From Pogona vitticeps (taxonomy: Eukaryota; Chordata; Lepidosauria; Squamata; Agamidae), in contig NC_135785.1 of assembly GCF_051106095.1 (NCBI RefSeq), forward strand, positions 183,503,045-183,567,044: a stretch of 64,000 nucleotides of DNA. Direction: 5' to 3'. The notes below the pieces were generated by a model that searched no databases, was not told where the DNA came from, and saw only the letters and a program-made list of their open reading frames with translations. Shown one piece after another: positions 1 to 12,308 of the stretch. Both the position numbers and the translations under genes were made by a program. Within the stretch, counting starts at the first letter, position 1; each line of letters starts with the position of its first letter.

Positions 1-808
1 TAAATAGTTACTGTTTCCATAGATGATACAGAAATCTGATTGTTTAAGAGAGAGAGAGAGAGATCTGCACATCCCTTATAATCCTAGACATGACTTTTTT
101 TTCTCCATCCTTTTGATTTATTTCACTCCTGCTTAGAAGGCGTTTTGTGTGATTAGCCAGGAAATTGGCTTTATGTAAGATAGTGGGCCAAGTCAAGTAT
201 AATGATATAAGACTAATAAATGTGGTTTATTGGATCAAGAATGTGGATTGACATCTCCTGTATTTTGCCTTCTATAATGCAAAATCTCCATTGTTAGTTT
301 CCTATCATTTTTTAACAGTGCTTGAATTATGTTTCCCAGAATTCCTCAGCCACCACGCTCACTGGGAGTTTTAGGTAGTTTTTTTTAAAGTAACTTTTTA
401 AAGGTCCAGTCTGAATTGGAAAATTATGACTTCACTTCTGACAACCCAACTAACCTCCTATGTTCAGATGTAACCGGAGAGTTGACAAACTTGAAAAAAT
501 TATGTTACAGTAAATACAGAGCTTAGAGCTTTACTCTTTTGCATTACAACTCCCAGATCCTTTCAACCAACATGGTTGAACTTGCTTTCTGGAGGAATCT
601 GGTACCTGTAGTCCTTCTTTTGGGTAACTGACAAAAGGGAGGAAGAAGAACCAGTCATGCAGTGCTCTTTCTTGACCATTCATGGGTTCATGGTCAATTT
701 GGAATTTTTGTATCAAAACAGGTCATGTCATATGTAGCAATGACATTTAAGGCAAAACAAAAGTAATATACAATTTCTCCTTTTCTGAATCCCTATATAT
801 AACTCTAG
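1..808. other. EGFL6 intron (probable), no feature seen
   Basis: This A+T-rich sequence lies upstream of the first recognisable EGFL6 exon. A short GA run is present near position 50. I could not recognise another EGFL6 exon here, and the short open frames show no family resemblance. Confidence 0.5.
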
Positions 809-1074
809 GTGATGGATATTACATGACTGTTCCATCCTTTGTCGGACACAAGAATGATGTTGGTCGACTGAAACTTCTACTCACTGATCTTGAACCAAAG
901 AGCATATATTGTCTGATTTTTAGTTATCGACTTGCAGGAGAAAGGGTGGGGAAACTAAGAGTAATCCTGGGTGACACGACTAATAGTCCTTCCTGGGAAC
1001 AGAGTGTGGAGGAGGATGAATGGTGGAGAATGGGACAAATTGAAGTACAAACAGAGGCTGAAGCAACTACCAAT
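809..1074 (+). CDS. EGFL6: EGFL6, penultimate coding exon (MAM domain)
   Basis: EGFL6 is a secreted EGF-repeat and MAM-domain protein of the extracellular matrix. The exon follows a splice acceptor (ctctag) and ends at a strong donor (gtaagt, from 1075). It reads DGYYMTVPSFVGHKNDVGRL and continues through a MAM-type stretch with LLLTDLEPKS and FSYRLAGERVGKLRV, ending in phase 0 at TTN. I recall very similar residues in the C-terminal MAM domain of vertebrate EGFL6. The methionine at 823 is internal, not a start. The paralogue NPNT has a similar MAM domain, but the order EGFL6-TCEANC-RAB9A-TRAPPC2-OFD1 favours EGFL6. The earlier exons lie to the left of the window. Confidence 0.88.
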
Positions 1075-3731
1075 GTAAGTTCAAAACTAAAACTCAAATT
1101 GTGAAGACGAGGACAAATATCTGTGTTTTGTGCTGACTTCTCTTTAGTGGTTACTAGTCATGATAGCTGTATGGTGCTGTTGGGCTCAGAAGCAGTATGG
1201 CCCTGAATACTTACCAAACACAACTGGCTGCTGAAGAACAAAACAGAAGAGCACTGCAGCCTTTCAGTCCATCTTGTGCATGTCCTTGGGACATCTACTT
1301 TGCCACTGTGAGAAGCCCAATGCAGACCTAAATAGATCTCTAGGTCTCAAATCAACTGGTGGTCCCAGTTAGAGCAGACGCTTTGAATCAGTGGGATTCT
1401 AATAAGGTTTGACTGTCCATTCAGCAATTGATTACTGCACTTGAGACTAGCAACTGGATTTAAGCCTTAGTCTCATCCAGTAGGGCTGTTCTTGTAGATT
1501 GTGTGGTGGACGTAACAGAGATGAGCAAATTGGTCAATTTCAGCATCACTCATGGTTGTTTTTTTGCAGCCTTAGGTTTATTGTGTCTCATCTCTCTGTA
1601 TATGATTAAAGAAAATAAATGCTTGAGATGCCTCCTCTCAAGCATTTTTCCTAATATATGGATTTAAAACTCATTTCCCTCTCGTATAAACTTTTTAACA
1701 TGTATTTTATATGTTATTGTCATAATGTCTATTTTTTTAAAAAGTAGATAACTGCTTCACAAAATTTGGGAAAATGTGAATAGTGAAGTAGAAGTGTATT
1801 ATGATTTGTGTATTGGTTCAGGAAATATGAGTTAGGTAACTTCATATTCAAATGTGATACAACAATTCCCCGTTCATCCCAACTGGTTGCTCAATTATGG
1901 TCGTAAAGTTTTGAGGATAAAAGTGTTCCATCAAATTCATTATAATTTAACCACTCAGGTAGTAATGTATATGGTGACAACAGGATGTTAGGGACCACAA
2001 GATGGTCAGAAGGGCAGGAAAGATTCATGGGGTCTGCTATTCTAGGGGTCCTTGTCTCTTGTGCTTATGAAGAAACGGGTCATTGAAATACATCTAGAAG
2101 GAACAGAAAGAATATAGCAGGCTGTGTGAAGATGCGGGTAAGAAAATGATGGAGGGGCAGCTGTCTCCGATGGTGAGAGGGAGACACTAAGAGAGTAAAT
2201 TCCATGGGCATACTAGCTCTTAGAATGGGGAGAAGCATTTGTAATGCCCAGTTATGTTGAAATGTATTGTTTATACCGTAGTGGTAAATGTATAGATTTG
2301 TAATGCATTGGCTTAGCCAATACATGATGGGAGACGTGAGTGAGAAGCATGGAATATGTATTGATAAGAATGGTTCTGATTGGCTGGGAGAAACTAGGGG
2401 TTGGACTGTTGGTTGGATTTTTGGAGATTCTGGAGAGTAGAAAGAGCAGATAGGTGGTGATTTTAAACAAAAGAACTGGGAATTTTGGGGGGGGGGAGAT
2501 GTGACAGAGAGTTGGAAGAATTGCGCTGAATGAATTTAAAGCCTAGGAATAAATGACATCCTTTGGACAGTGTTACTTTAATAAAATCTTATTAAATTAA
2601 TTCAAGCTGAATGGTGTGGAGAGACATGAGTGAACAAGCAAATACACCTAAATAGTCAAATGAAAAGACAAAAGGAGTTTTGACATCAGTATATGAGAGA
2701 TGAGTAGGACAGCATTAAAGTTACCCTTCACCATCCACAATTTTCAGTTTCCAAAAGGGGTTTCAACCACATATAGAAAAATAAATGGCACATTACTCAA
2801 CCAATAAAGTTGAATAATTTATCTTGAACAAGGGAAGAGGACAAATTGGCACTGCAGTATCCTGGACTGCTGTATACAAATTCATGAGCAGAATGCCAAT
2901 ATTAATTACCCTGAATATGTATCAGTTTGTGTTTTATGAACTGAATCCTGTATGTGAAGATCAGAGTTGGTTTAAGTGTTTTACTCTGAATAATTTCTTG
3001 GTCTCTGGTTGGGTCAATCAGCCCATGAAAAAGGCAGACGTTCAAATATGTACGCGCATGAGTGGAGCAGGGAGGTATTGGATGCACATGAAACTTTCAT
3101 AAGGTGGGCAGGTGTCTTTCCTTTTCTTTTTTTCAACTTTAAAGAAAGGCAACACATTGTACTCAACAGCAGCAACATCTGTTTCCTTTTAAACTTTGAT
3201 TGGGAATGGCAGTGGGAATGTTACTACATTATGATGTTGTCTATGTGGCCCAGTCTCTCTCTGAAAAGTATGTAAAATCACTGACCCCCATGGCCATCTG
3301 TTAAGTGGCAGTATGGCTTCTTCTTCTAATTAAAAAGAGAGGAAATGAAAAAAAAAGTTGAAATCCACAAAAGAGTTCTCTGTTCACTTTCACTGGAGGC
3401 CAAGGGCACAAGAACACAACTTGCAACTTGACCAAATTAGGCCAATGAGATCTCCTTATACCTTGTTAGTATTTTGTATTATTCTGATATAAGGGGATTG
3501 TATGATACAGCACGAAGAGTCGGACATGACTAAATGACTAAACGACGATGATACAACAAAGTCTTTTCAATAGATTTAAGTCTCTGTTTTTTTTAAAATT
3601 TCGACAACAATCTGCAATACCTTGGTTAATGTAAGTGGGATTTTTTGGTTTGTTTTGGTCTTATGAGCATGTACTTACCTGTTAACAATTCATCTTTCTT
3701 AATTCTATTTCTTTGCCCACTGTTTTATTAG
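1075..3731 (+). other. EGFL6 last intron
   Basis: The intron starts with gtaagt and ends with ttttattag. It is mostly unremarkable A+T-rich DNA. A BovB-like 3' tail lies near its right end and a G run near 2488. No coding signal was recognised. Confidence 0.75.
3500..3560 (+). mobile_element. BovB/RTE LINE 3' tail fragment
   Basis: The stretch contains agagtcggacatgactaaat and further copies of the gactaaa motif, which resembles the 3' end of squamate and ruminant BovB (RTE) elements. It is short and 5'-truncated. The family is assigned from memory of the consensus. Confidence 0.55.
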
Positions 3732-3842
3732 GTCATCTTTGAGGCTGAACGTGGAAAAGGTAGAACTGGAGAAATTGGAATGGACACTGTGATACTATTT
3801 TCTGGTATGTGTCCTGAAGGCCACTTGACGTGGGATATCTGA
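3732..3842 (+). CDS. EGFL6: EGFL6, last coding exon and stop
   Basis: The exon follows the acceptor ttttattag and joins the previous exon in phase 0. It encodes [20 protein letters not shown], then [16 protein letters not shown] and a TGA stop. This is the usual end of a MAM domain: a FEA.RG.G..G.I..D core, a final strand, then a cysteine. The last residues after the cysteine are short, as in other vertebrate EGFL6 proteins. A poly(A) signal follows 48 bases after the stop. Confidence 0.88.
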   Translation, partial: VIFEAERGKGRTGEIGMDTVILFSGMCPEGHLTWDI

Positions 3843-3889
3843 GCTTACTTTCTGACTGTTACTGTATTACTGTATTATTATGCTGTACT

Positions 3890-3895
3890 AATAAA
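3890..3895 (+). terminator. EGFL6 poly(A) signal AATAAA
   Basis: A canonical AATAAA lies in the 3' UTR shortly after the EGFL6 stop, followed by A+T-rich sequence. This implies a very short 3' UTR if it is used. Confidence 0.6.
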
Positions 3896-4404
3896 GAATT
3901 TTATATCATTGTGGTGTAGAAAACATGCAGATGTGGGAATTGTGTTTTGAATGACAGTGCAGACAGAAAAACTAGCAAGTCTAAAATGTCTCCACCAAGG
4001 AAACATGTTTGTATATAAAACATTTGAAGCTTTGTTTTTATATGTAGCTCTGCTGTATTAATACCATTTATGGCCACAGCCTTATATAATGTGAAAATAT
4101 TTGTCTAGCTCTTCTACAATAGATGTGCTTTATTATATATAAAGTTTCATTTTTAAAAATCCTATTATTGTTTATTCCACAACCCTCATACAGGAGTATG
4201 AAGTAGTACTTTTGAAAATTTAAAGCACTGAGTCTGGTACATTTGATACTGTAATTGCTTTTTGGATGACAATCTTACAATTCCTTACGGTTCGCTTTGC
4301 TGGTTGGAGCTGATGAAATTTGTCAGCCCAAATCTTCAGAGGCTAGATGCTGCCTGTCTTGGATTTAGAGCCCTAACAGTATGGAGAGACCACCTGTGTT
4401 AATA

Positions 4405-4680
4405 ATATTTTTGTGCTCTCAAGTTGATTCTGACTTACAGTGAGTCTTCCTATAATTTTCTATGTTTAAAGCATTCAGAAACAGTTTACTAGTCTGTCCT
4501 TAGGTGGTGCTCTGGGAACATACAGCTTACCCAAGGCCAAACAGGGCACGTGACTCCATCAGCCACACATCATCCGACTGATCTTGGTCCCAGGGCTCAG
4601 AATGAGAATTTGAAATCCTAGCACCTGGTACTGCAAGCAGGGGCTCCAACCCGGGATTTATACCAGTACACTACGATGTG
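4405..4680 (-). mobile_element. tRNA-derived SINE, degraded
   Basis: Read on the minus strand, the stretch has the layout of the squamate tRNA-derived SINEs seen elsewhere in the window (32.0, 33.0 and 40.6 kb). It has a split promoter-like start near 4680, a conserved middle (ccttgggtaagct on that strand) and a tail matching 'gtcagaatcaacttgagagc'. It is old and diverged. Confidence 0.5.
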
Positions 4681-4849
4681 GATACATGGGATATACCACT
4701 GGGGATATACCACTGCATGCTTGGTGACTATTGCAGTAAATCTGTCAAGTGTGAAAGAGGAAAGGCCTTTTAAGAAGTCCTTAAATCAGTGGTGGGCAAA
4801 GTGCACCTGTGGATTTTGATCACTTCTAGTTTTGAACAAAAGGCCTAAA

Positions 4850-5176
<327 letters not shown>

Positions 5177-5234
5177 ATTATGTTGTGTGGTGTCAAGTTG
5201 GAACTACCTTATAAAGACCCTAGTAAGGCTCTTG

Positions 5235-5375
5235 AAGTGATATACAGTATTTAAGGTGTGGTTTTGCCCGTTACACACATTCTCCCCCATGACTTCCACG
5301 GCCAAGCAGGCATTTGAACCCAGGTTTTCTGAGTCCTAATCTGCCATACTATTCACTACATTTTACTAGGTAACT
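5235..5375 (-). mobile_element. tRNA-derived SINE fragment
   Basis: The minus strand reads like the SINE at 57.35 kb and 58.4 kb: a start near 'actaggtaaaatgtagtgaa', then gattaggactcagaaaacc and gggttcaaat (B-box-like). It is partial and diverged. Confidence 0.5.
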
Positions 5376-6321
5376 AATGGGAAAACATAAATCCTGAAAA
5401 ATTGCCCCTGTGCCCACTAAAAGCCTTGTTGTGTCTCTCAGCAATGAGAAAGGGGTGGGGATGGGGGATGCAAGGCCAGCAAGGGTAGACCTCCAAGGTT
5501 TAAGAGTAATTCCATATAGCCCCCCAAACCTCTGGAGGTTGCCCATCCCTTTCTTGCAAGCTTACGATGATCATAGCCAGTAATTCCTGTATCACACTTT
5601 GTGACTCTACTGGTGCTAATACCAGTGTACCTGTGGTGACATATACACACTGAATTAACTCTCAGAATCCAATCATGGCTGGGAGCTATATTTCTGTCCA
5701 AATGTTTATCTTGCCACTCTTCAAAAAGTTTTTCTAAAATAAATCTATTGAATACTGAGCTTCTGTAGTTTCCTTATAAGCTCCTGGTAAAGATTACAAA
5801 ATATACTGTTTTATTTACTCATGGAGAAGGCAAGAGGAGAAACACCTTCCAGAGGCATGAAACACTATTGTATTGATATTGGTGACATTTCTTTGGCATA
5901 AGTGGTGTGGCCGAGACATATGGTGAGTGATTTCAGCAAATATGGTGATTGCGGTGCTGGTTACACATGGAACACTGATGGCTGGCCACAACAAAGAGAA
6001 GCGTGTCTCCCCTCTCTATACCCAGCTATACTGGTCACACAAATATTAACTTCCTTATAGCACTTCCATGCATAGCTGGGAGAGGAAATTTTTCCTTTCA
6101 CTCTCAAGGACAGCCCTGTGTTCGTGTTTAGTATTGGGATTTCTCCAATCACTACAGTCCGGGATAGCCTACCATTGGCAGACTGAAACATCAGATTTTG
6201 TGGAGTCACAAAAGGATGCTAAATTATTAATTATTAAATGTATTATTACTGTATTTTTATTACCAGGGATAGGGAATGAGTCTTCTGGAATTTTTTTTCT
6301 GCCTCATGTGCCAAAATAATT
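5376..6321. other. intergenic, nothing recognised
   Basis: Mixed-composition DNA. The open frames of 65-87 codons here have no recognisable similarity and no splice context. Confidence 0.4.
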
Positions 6322-6661
6322 TACTGTATTTTTCCATGTATAAGACTATACTTTTGTCTAAAAGCTTTAGACTAAAATTGAGTGTTGTCTTATACACGGA
6401 AGCAAGCTGAGGAGAGAACAAAAACAGGTGGAGGGGAAAGCAGGGATCAAAGTGATCCTGCAGATCCCTTTCTCCCTCCTTTTGCTAAGCCCTGCGGGGC
6501 TTAGCATGAAGGGAGAAAGCAGGGATCAAAGCGATCCTGCAGCACTTTGATCTGTTTTCCCCTACACTTGCTAAACCCCACTTAGATTTCTTAATTTTGG
6601 ATAAGAAAAGTGAACGGGTGTTTTATACACAGAGGTGTCTTATACATGAAAAAATATGGTA
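6322..6661. mobile_element. MITE with tactgtatttttccatgtataag ends, copy 1
   Basis: The left end reads ctgtatttttccatgtataa and the right end is its inverted form (catgaaaaaatatggta), with TA at both edges. The inside is a GC-richer segment with an internal duplication (agcagggatcaaagcgatcc occurs twice in variants). Copies 2 and 3 lie at 46633 and 63526. It has no coding capacity. The TA edges suggest a Tc1/mariner-type origin. Confidence 0.7.
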
Positions 6662-7171
6662 GCTGTCTTTTGGTACATTCAGTGGTGTAGTGAAGCCAGG
6701 GCTTGCAAGAACAGAACCCCAAGACTTTCTGAGTAACAGGGACTATGTCATCCTTTGCAGTCTCCCTTAGAGTTCCATGTCTCCTCTGAAACCTAACTAC
6801 AATCTTCACAGTAGTTGGGAGAGAAATGGATTTCTCTTAACAAACAATATATTGTTGAAATCTCTCTTATAGTGCAAAGTACTTGAGGATAGTTCGGTGT
6901 TGAATGGACAATTAAGGATCATTAGCTATAGAAAAGACATGTTCCTGGTGAAACAAAACAGCTAGATGTCATTTGTTGATATGGATCAATCCTGCTGCCC
7001 ACATTTTCAGACTTTTATTATGAAGAAGTGGAGGGGGGCCAGTTATGGGGATTATCCTAATAAGTATGTACGTTTCAATATTTGCCATTATACTACTGGG
7101 TGCAATACACCTTGAACTGGAGAAACATGCTATTTGATCTTCCATAACTGCTGCCCATAACTGCTGTAAGG

Positions 7172-7594
7172 GTAGGGTTGTCAGATGTCAGGCAAAAGGA
7201 GGACATGTCCTCCTTTTTAGCCTAATGTCCTCCGTCAGGCAGGCAAAGATAAAAACCTTTAAAATGTCAGGCTTTTGTATATTTTATGTTATAATTTTGG
7301 ATGGGAGGGGGAGAGGTGGAAGGAGCCCCCTTCCCCCTGGCTTTCCCCGCCTCCACCTGCCCGCCCGCCCCCAGTATTTTGAAAAAAAGCCTCCATTGAA
7401 TTTATTTTTAATTTTTAACATGACTGTTTCTTGGTTGGTTCACTAAGAGACATTGGCAGCTATTGTAATAAAATTGTATTGATTGTGAGTTTAATCTGGA
7501 ATGATTCAAATGAAACATTCAATATGTCCTCCTTTGTCCTCCTTTTTGTTCTTCAATGTCCTCCTTTTAATACCCGTGTATCTGGCAACCCTAT
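7172..7594. mobile_element. MITE with agggttgtcagat / atctggcaaccct ends
   Basis: The two ends are inverted (agggttgtcagat at the left, atctggcaaccct at the right). TA bases flank both sides. Near both ends are repeated tgtcctcctttt motifs. The middle is C/G-rich and non-coding. The superfamily was not determined. Confidence 0.65.
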
Positions 7595-7737
7595 GTAAGG
7601 GGTAATCTCATATTTGCCTAAGATTCGCTGGATACCTGAGCATGCTCACAAAACTTTGAATCATGTTTCATGTCATGTTACAGCATCATGATTAGAACAT
7701 GAAGGCCACATGTGCAGGGAAATCAGTTTGCTTACAA

Positions 7738-8034
7738 CAGGGGTGGGCAATTAATTTCTATAGGGGGGCCACATGAAAAATCAGAACCGTGTTCAGGGGC
7801 CGAACCAACTTTACTTAAAAATGAAATGAAACAGTGATGTTATGATTGTTTCTGTTTTAAACTTGTTAATCTTCACAAATACTAAAGAGGTTTTTTGCGG
7901 TATGTTAAAGATAAGCAACTGCTCAACTTTAAACAAAAGGCTATGAATGGTTTTGATGTCCGGCGGGCCGGACAGGAGCAGCTTGCAGGCCGTATGTGGC
8001 CCTCAGGCCGCACTTTGCCGAGGTCTGACCCACA
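7738..8034. mobile_element. hAT-like MITE
   Basis: The element starts near acaggggtgggcaatta and ends with gccgcactttgccgaggtct. Both are typical of Charlie-type hAT MITEs (CAGGGGTGGGCAA ends). The internal GGGCCGGACAGGAGCAGC block is also seen in such elements. The right terminus is diverged. Confidence 0.6.
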
Positions 8035-9795
8035 ACAAAAGTAATCAATTAATCTAAGAATAAGAAATTTCAATTGGATTGTGACGACACAACTCATGTG
8101 TGGGAAACAGTGTTGGTTCCTTCCTCTCTGTGTGCATTTATGCTCCACAATAAAATTACCAGGGAGACAATATACAATTCATATCAAAATCTTTGAGGGT
8201 TTTTTGTGAATTTCCTTCTTCCGTTATAATTTCTTCAAAGATATGCAAAATTTAATTTCCCTTGGAATTATTTTTTCTCATGGATATAGTGTTGAATGAT
8301 ATGTCTGAGCTATATATATAGCTTTTGGAACTTACTCAGTTATTTTAAATTACTAAATTGTCCTTTAAACATTTACTGATATATTTGATGACAGATTGTA
8401 CTTAAAAAACGAACACATGGCCTACTGAAGTCTGAACTATACAGGGTACTAATTATAAAGAAAGAAAAGAAAAATCAGCTCTTGTAAAAGCTCTTAAGTT
8501 CTTATGAATCTATATATACAATACTTGCATATCTTCTTTTGAATACAATTAAGTTCACATATAGAGCACAGAAAAATTATTTCTCAGATTACAGCTGACA
8601 ATCCAGAAGTAACATTTTCAATTCTTAGCAAGAGTTAAGAAGCTAGGAATGAACCAGAGAAGCCGGAGTTCTCGTCCCCTTCCATTCCCCAACTATGTCT
8701 TATCCATGGTTAGAGTTGTCCTGGCCTAATACAGGCTTCCCTCTTAATTGGTGTTTGCTAACCAGCTGACTCATGATCATTGCCACTCCTGAATTAGGTG
8801 GCATGGTGTGACATTTGACATCGTGGCTTGTTTGTCTCACTAAACACAGAGCTCACAAAGGCAAACCAAAACACCTCTTGACACGCTGCTACCAGTTGAT
8901 CTCTTTATCAACTTACTTTACTTAGAAAAGACGAAGGTCCATCCAGTACTGATGTTTCAACAGAACAAGCTTATTAATTACAGATGGTTTCTGGAATAAT
9001 TTATAAGCACATACTTCAAGATTCATCAAACTTCTATATTAATTATCACAGATTACACTCTAATTACTCTACAACCCCCCCAAACTATCCTTCTCTCTCT
9101 GATTCCAGACTCAGACTGACTCTAACTGAACTCCTTCTCCCAGGCCCCGCCTCTTCAGCAGCCCCCTTGGCCCCGCCTCACAATCACATTAATATATAAC
9201 TCATGAATAATACATATAACCTAGAATGGATGCCACACATGGCTTTATGAGCACTGTCCACACTATCCAGGTAGGCACTACAAGTATGACCTCAGATCTT
9301 ATACATGTGAAGAATTGTGGTATTATTGTCTGAAGAGATGAATAAGCCAGAAGGAGGGATGCTCAGGTGTATAAAATCTGTATCTGTGAACTCTTTCCCT
9401 TTTCCCCTTCTTCTCCATGTCAAGTTTTGCTAGGACTAAATGTTTTTTCCCCCCTTTTCTCTCTACCTCTCTCTCTCTCTTTTTTGGTATTTTTTCAGAT
9501 ATTTACCTTTTTAAAATAGCATGTATTCCTTAAATAAATTTTCCCACTGTTTAAAGTATGATTAAGTGGTAGTTTGCTCACATTTGAAATGGCAGCATTT
9601 TTCTCTGTGCACATTTTTCCAGATGCATCCCAAACATTTGTCAGTAAAAGGATTCCAGTCAACTCATTGCCATGAGGAGTCTCAGAAGTGGGTATTGAGA
9701 CAAATCTATTGATCAATGGACTGAAATTGGATTCCTGACACATCCCTAGTGGAGTTTATTCATTTTATGTTGTTTGCTATATCCTAACTTCCCTT
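8035..9795. other. intergenic, nothing firmly recognised
   Basis: A+T-rich DNA with a C/T-rich stretch (9060-9180) and a TCTC run near 9465. It may hold an old repeat around 8930-9230, but I could not place it in a family. Confidence 0.4.
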
Positions 9796-9799
9796 CAGT

Positions 9800-9945
9800 G
9801 AACCCTCTATGGCGCAGCGGACAGAGTGACTGTCACAACCAAGACAGGGCCGAAATCCCTGCTCAGCCAGAGAAACTCGCTGGGGGAGGAGGACTGGTAA
9901 AACCACTCCTTAAACATCTCACCTTGAAAGACCTGTTAGAGCTGC
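9800..9945 (+). mobile_element. tRNA-derived SINE
   Basis: The copy begins near ccctctatggcgcagcgga and continues through cgctgggggaggaggactgg and taaaaccactcctt. The same order is seen in the SINE at 57.35 kb. The A-box region is readable and the B box is diverged. Confidence 0.6.
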
Positions 9946-9989
9946 CATACGTCTGTACTGATTTGATAGCAATAACTTTTTTTTCTGGG

Positions 9990-10165
9990 AGTGCACAGTG
10001 GTGTACATGGCTCTCCTGTTTCCTACTTTATTCTCATAACAACCCTATGATGTAGGTCATGCTGAGAAAGTACAACTAGTCCAAGGCCACCCAGTGAGTC
10101 TTATGGCTGAATGAGCCTTTGAGCAGATCTCTGTACATAGCCCAACAATCTAACCTACACTACAC
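9990..10165 (-). mobile_element. old SINE or LINE-derived fragment
   Basis: The stretch contains ctcataacaaccctatgatg, then aggccacccagtgagtctta and a diverged end 'ctaacctacactacacc'. This combination is very common in squamates and mammals as a MIR/L2-like relic. The exact family is uncertain. Confidence 0.45.
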
Positions 10166-10331
10166 CATTCAAATGTTCTCAGTAGGAAAAGCCACACTTA
10201 TTTTGCAGCTAATCTTATGTAACCAAGTTGTTTCCAAATAGGATTGGGTACAAATGTGCCCTTTTGCATGCTTTTGATTCTAGGATTATTTATTGTGCCT
10301 TTCACAGTCCTTTTGGCTACTCAAGGATACT

Positions 10332-10469
10332 TGCTAAGTATCTTTGTGTACTCTGCTCCTAGCCAAGTAGGAGCTATAACAAGCTCACATTAATATATAT
10401 ATATATATTAATGTGAGCTTGTTATAGCTCCTACTTGGCTAGGAGCAGAGTACACAAAGATACTTAGCA
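10332..10469. repeat. perfect 138-bp palindrome
   Basis: Each 69-base arm is the exact reverse complement of the other. The symmetry axis lies between 10400 and 10401 inside a (TA)n centre. I checked the arms block by block: the first mismatch is at 10331 against 10470. It can form a cruciform. It is non-coding and matches no other repeat in the window. Confidence 0.95.
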
Positions 10470-11308
10470 GGTTTTAACAGTCTTTAAGGCACCACCATGT
10501 TTTTTTATTTCTTTTAATTTTTATTATTTTTTCATTTTGTTTTTCCCTACAAGCTTGCACAGACTAACATGGCTACACTCCTTCTTCTACTACAACCCAC
10601 TGACAATCCTTTGCCTACAGAAAGAGGGCAAAACAATTCATCCTGCATTGCCAGAGTTGAAGGCTGACATAAGAAGCTTGGAGCCTCCCTCTTAGATGTT
10701 ACTTTAACAGACCTGGGTGCTCTTCCATGTGGTCAGGGTAATCTTCTGGACTTTCCCATTTTCGCACCTAGCCTGTCAACCTTGGCAGTGCCCAGCCTGA
10801 AGAAAGGTCTTGCTGTACTCAAAATCACAGCTGCTTTTTAGGAAGGCCCAGGAAGGGTGTTACCCAGTCTTGTTTTGGGGTTTTGCTGAAGGACTAAATC
10901 ACTTTTTCCCTTTCCAGACATCCTTGAGGCTTCTCTTGTTCCATCTGAAATTTCAATTCAAGCCTGTCAACATTTTGTACTGTCTCGCACCAGCAGAGGG
11001 TAGCAGAGATTCAAAATAATGTACATACTGTACCTAAAAGACTGGGTGTCAAGAACTTGCTGAGCGACAAAGGTACAAATTGCTTTGCAGGGGAAAAAAC
11101 GTCGAATTTATGTTCTGCTGCGGAACATAATTTAGAGTTTCGTTACCACTTTAATCGTCAACCCTCCTGCTGCGACAAAATATTCAAAACCTAATGTACC
11201 CCCCGATTTAATCCGGAAGAAATGTTCAAGACATATTGCGGGTTAACTGAAAACACACCGGACTTACTTCGGAGCACGAGGACATGTGACTGCACAGTCA
11301 AAACGGCA
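10470..11308. other. intergenic, nothing firmly recognised
   Basis: A short piece near 10555 (ttgcacagactaacatggct) recurs at 31512 and 57236 in variant form, so it is a fragment of a dispersed repeat. Nothing else was recognised. Confidence 0.4.
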
Positions 11309-11309
11309 C

Positions 11310-11400
<91 letters not shown>
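11309..11400. repeat. (ATT)n microsatellite, about 30 copies
   Basis: An uninterrupted trinucleotide run upstream of the CpG island. It creates artefactual poly-Leu and poly-Asn open frames on the two strands. Confidence 0.97.
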
Positions 11401-11403
<3 letters not shown>

Positions 11404-11599
11404 AACAGCAACACTGGAGGGCACTATACATGTAAGCGCTGGCGCACACACGCTTATAAAAGGGACAGACAGACAAAAATAGTGGACGATCAGCGAATCG
11501 AATGAAATATTCCTAAGTTTCAGAACAATTCTCCGTATCTGGCTCTTATGACTTAATGTATTTTCGAGCTTTGACCCAGTAATAGTGCAAACCGCTTTG

Positions 11600-11960
11600 G
11601 AACTGTTAAAATAAAAAAGCCCTATAGAGTTGCCCGCCCGGTCAGTCCAAATTGAGCCGCCCTCCGCCTTCGCCTCCCGACCCGCTTTCTGCCTCCCTAC
11701 TAACACGGGCTCTGCGTCACCCACCAATCACAAACACAGCCGCGCCCCCCCCCCCCCCGCAGCGAGCGTCGGCGTCGAGAGTGCGCAAGCGTGGAGAGAA
11801 GCTCCCGCAGAGCGAGGGGAGTCGGTCCGGGAGGAAGGTCGGTGAGCTAAACTTCCGTGGATCCGTTCAAGAAAGGGGAGAGGAAACGGGAGCGGTTGCG
11901 AACAAATTCCTATTTGGGTGGGGTTTCTCTCCCTTAGCTCCAGAATAAGGGTGGCCGTCT
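11600..11960 (+). promoter_or_regulatory. CpG island, probable TCEANC promoter and first exon
   Basis: The segment is GC-rich and CpG-rich in otherwise A+T-rich DNA. It has an intact CCAAT box at 11724-11728 and a C run at 11744-11758. A plausible non-coding first exon ends at 11841, where gaggaaggtcg is followed by the donor gtgagc. The next plus-strand gene is TCEANC, whose coding exon starts with a splice acceptor, so it needs an upstream exon. The link between the two is inferred. Confidence 0.65.
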
Positions 11961-12212
11961 AGCCTTAAGCGGCTCCGCCGGGAATTCTGGGAACTGAAAT
12001 CCAGATTTTGACAGGGAGCCACTACGCCAGATTGGCTTTTGGACTAGAATTCCCATGATTCCTCGCCGTTGGCTGTGCTACTGAGGGCGGATGGGGATCG
12101 CAGTTCAATAATCCTCGAAGAGCCAGGGTTGCCCACTTTAGATTTAAGAGGGGCTGTGCTCTCTCGTTCTGTCGGCGGATGATTTCGTGCGTTTTATTTC
12201 TCTTTCCCGGCT

Positions 12213-12221
12213 GACAAAAGT
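12213..12221 (+). repeat. 9-bp target-site duplication, left copy
   Basis: The sequence gacaaaagt directly abuts the left terminal inverted repeat. An identical copy abuts the right one at 31140-31148. Nine bases is the usual TSD size of Mutator-like elements. Confidence 0.95.
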
Positions 12222-12308
12222 GGGATGTACTAAACGGATGATCACTGAAAGGGATGATCGGGATGATTGCCTGCAGTTCACCTCCAAGCCCCTAGATGTC
12301 ACTATCTT
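12222..12308 (+). repeat. left terminal inverted repeat, 87 bp
   Basis: This is identical over 87 bases to the reverse complement of 31053-31139. It begins GGGATGTAC and contains three further related motifs (CGGATGATC, GGGATGATC, GGGATGATT) within the first 45 bases. The GGGATGAT motif also recurs in the 93-bp array unit. Confidence 0.97.

Noticed and set aside
11191-11727. 178-codon open frame with a poly-Asn run, and a poly-Leu frame opposite
   Set aside because: Both are readings of the (ATT)n microsatellite. No domain or splice context is seen.
11980-12066. Pair of ZNF143-like sites (ttcccagaattcc and ttcccatgattcc) near the TCEANC promoter
   Set aside because: Similar 'attcccagaattcctc' text is common in squamate MITEs and also occurs near 340, so a MITE relic is at least as likely.
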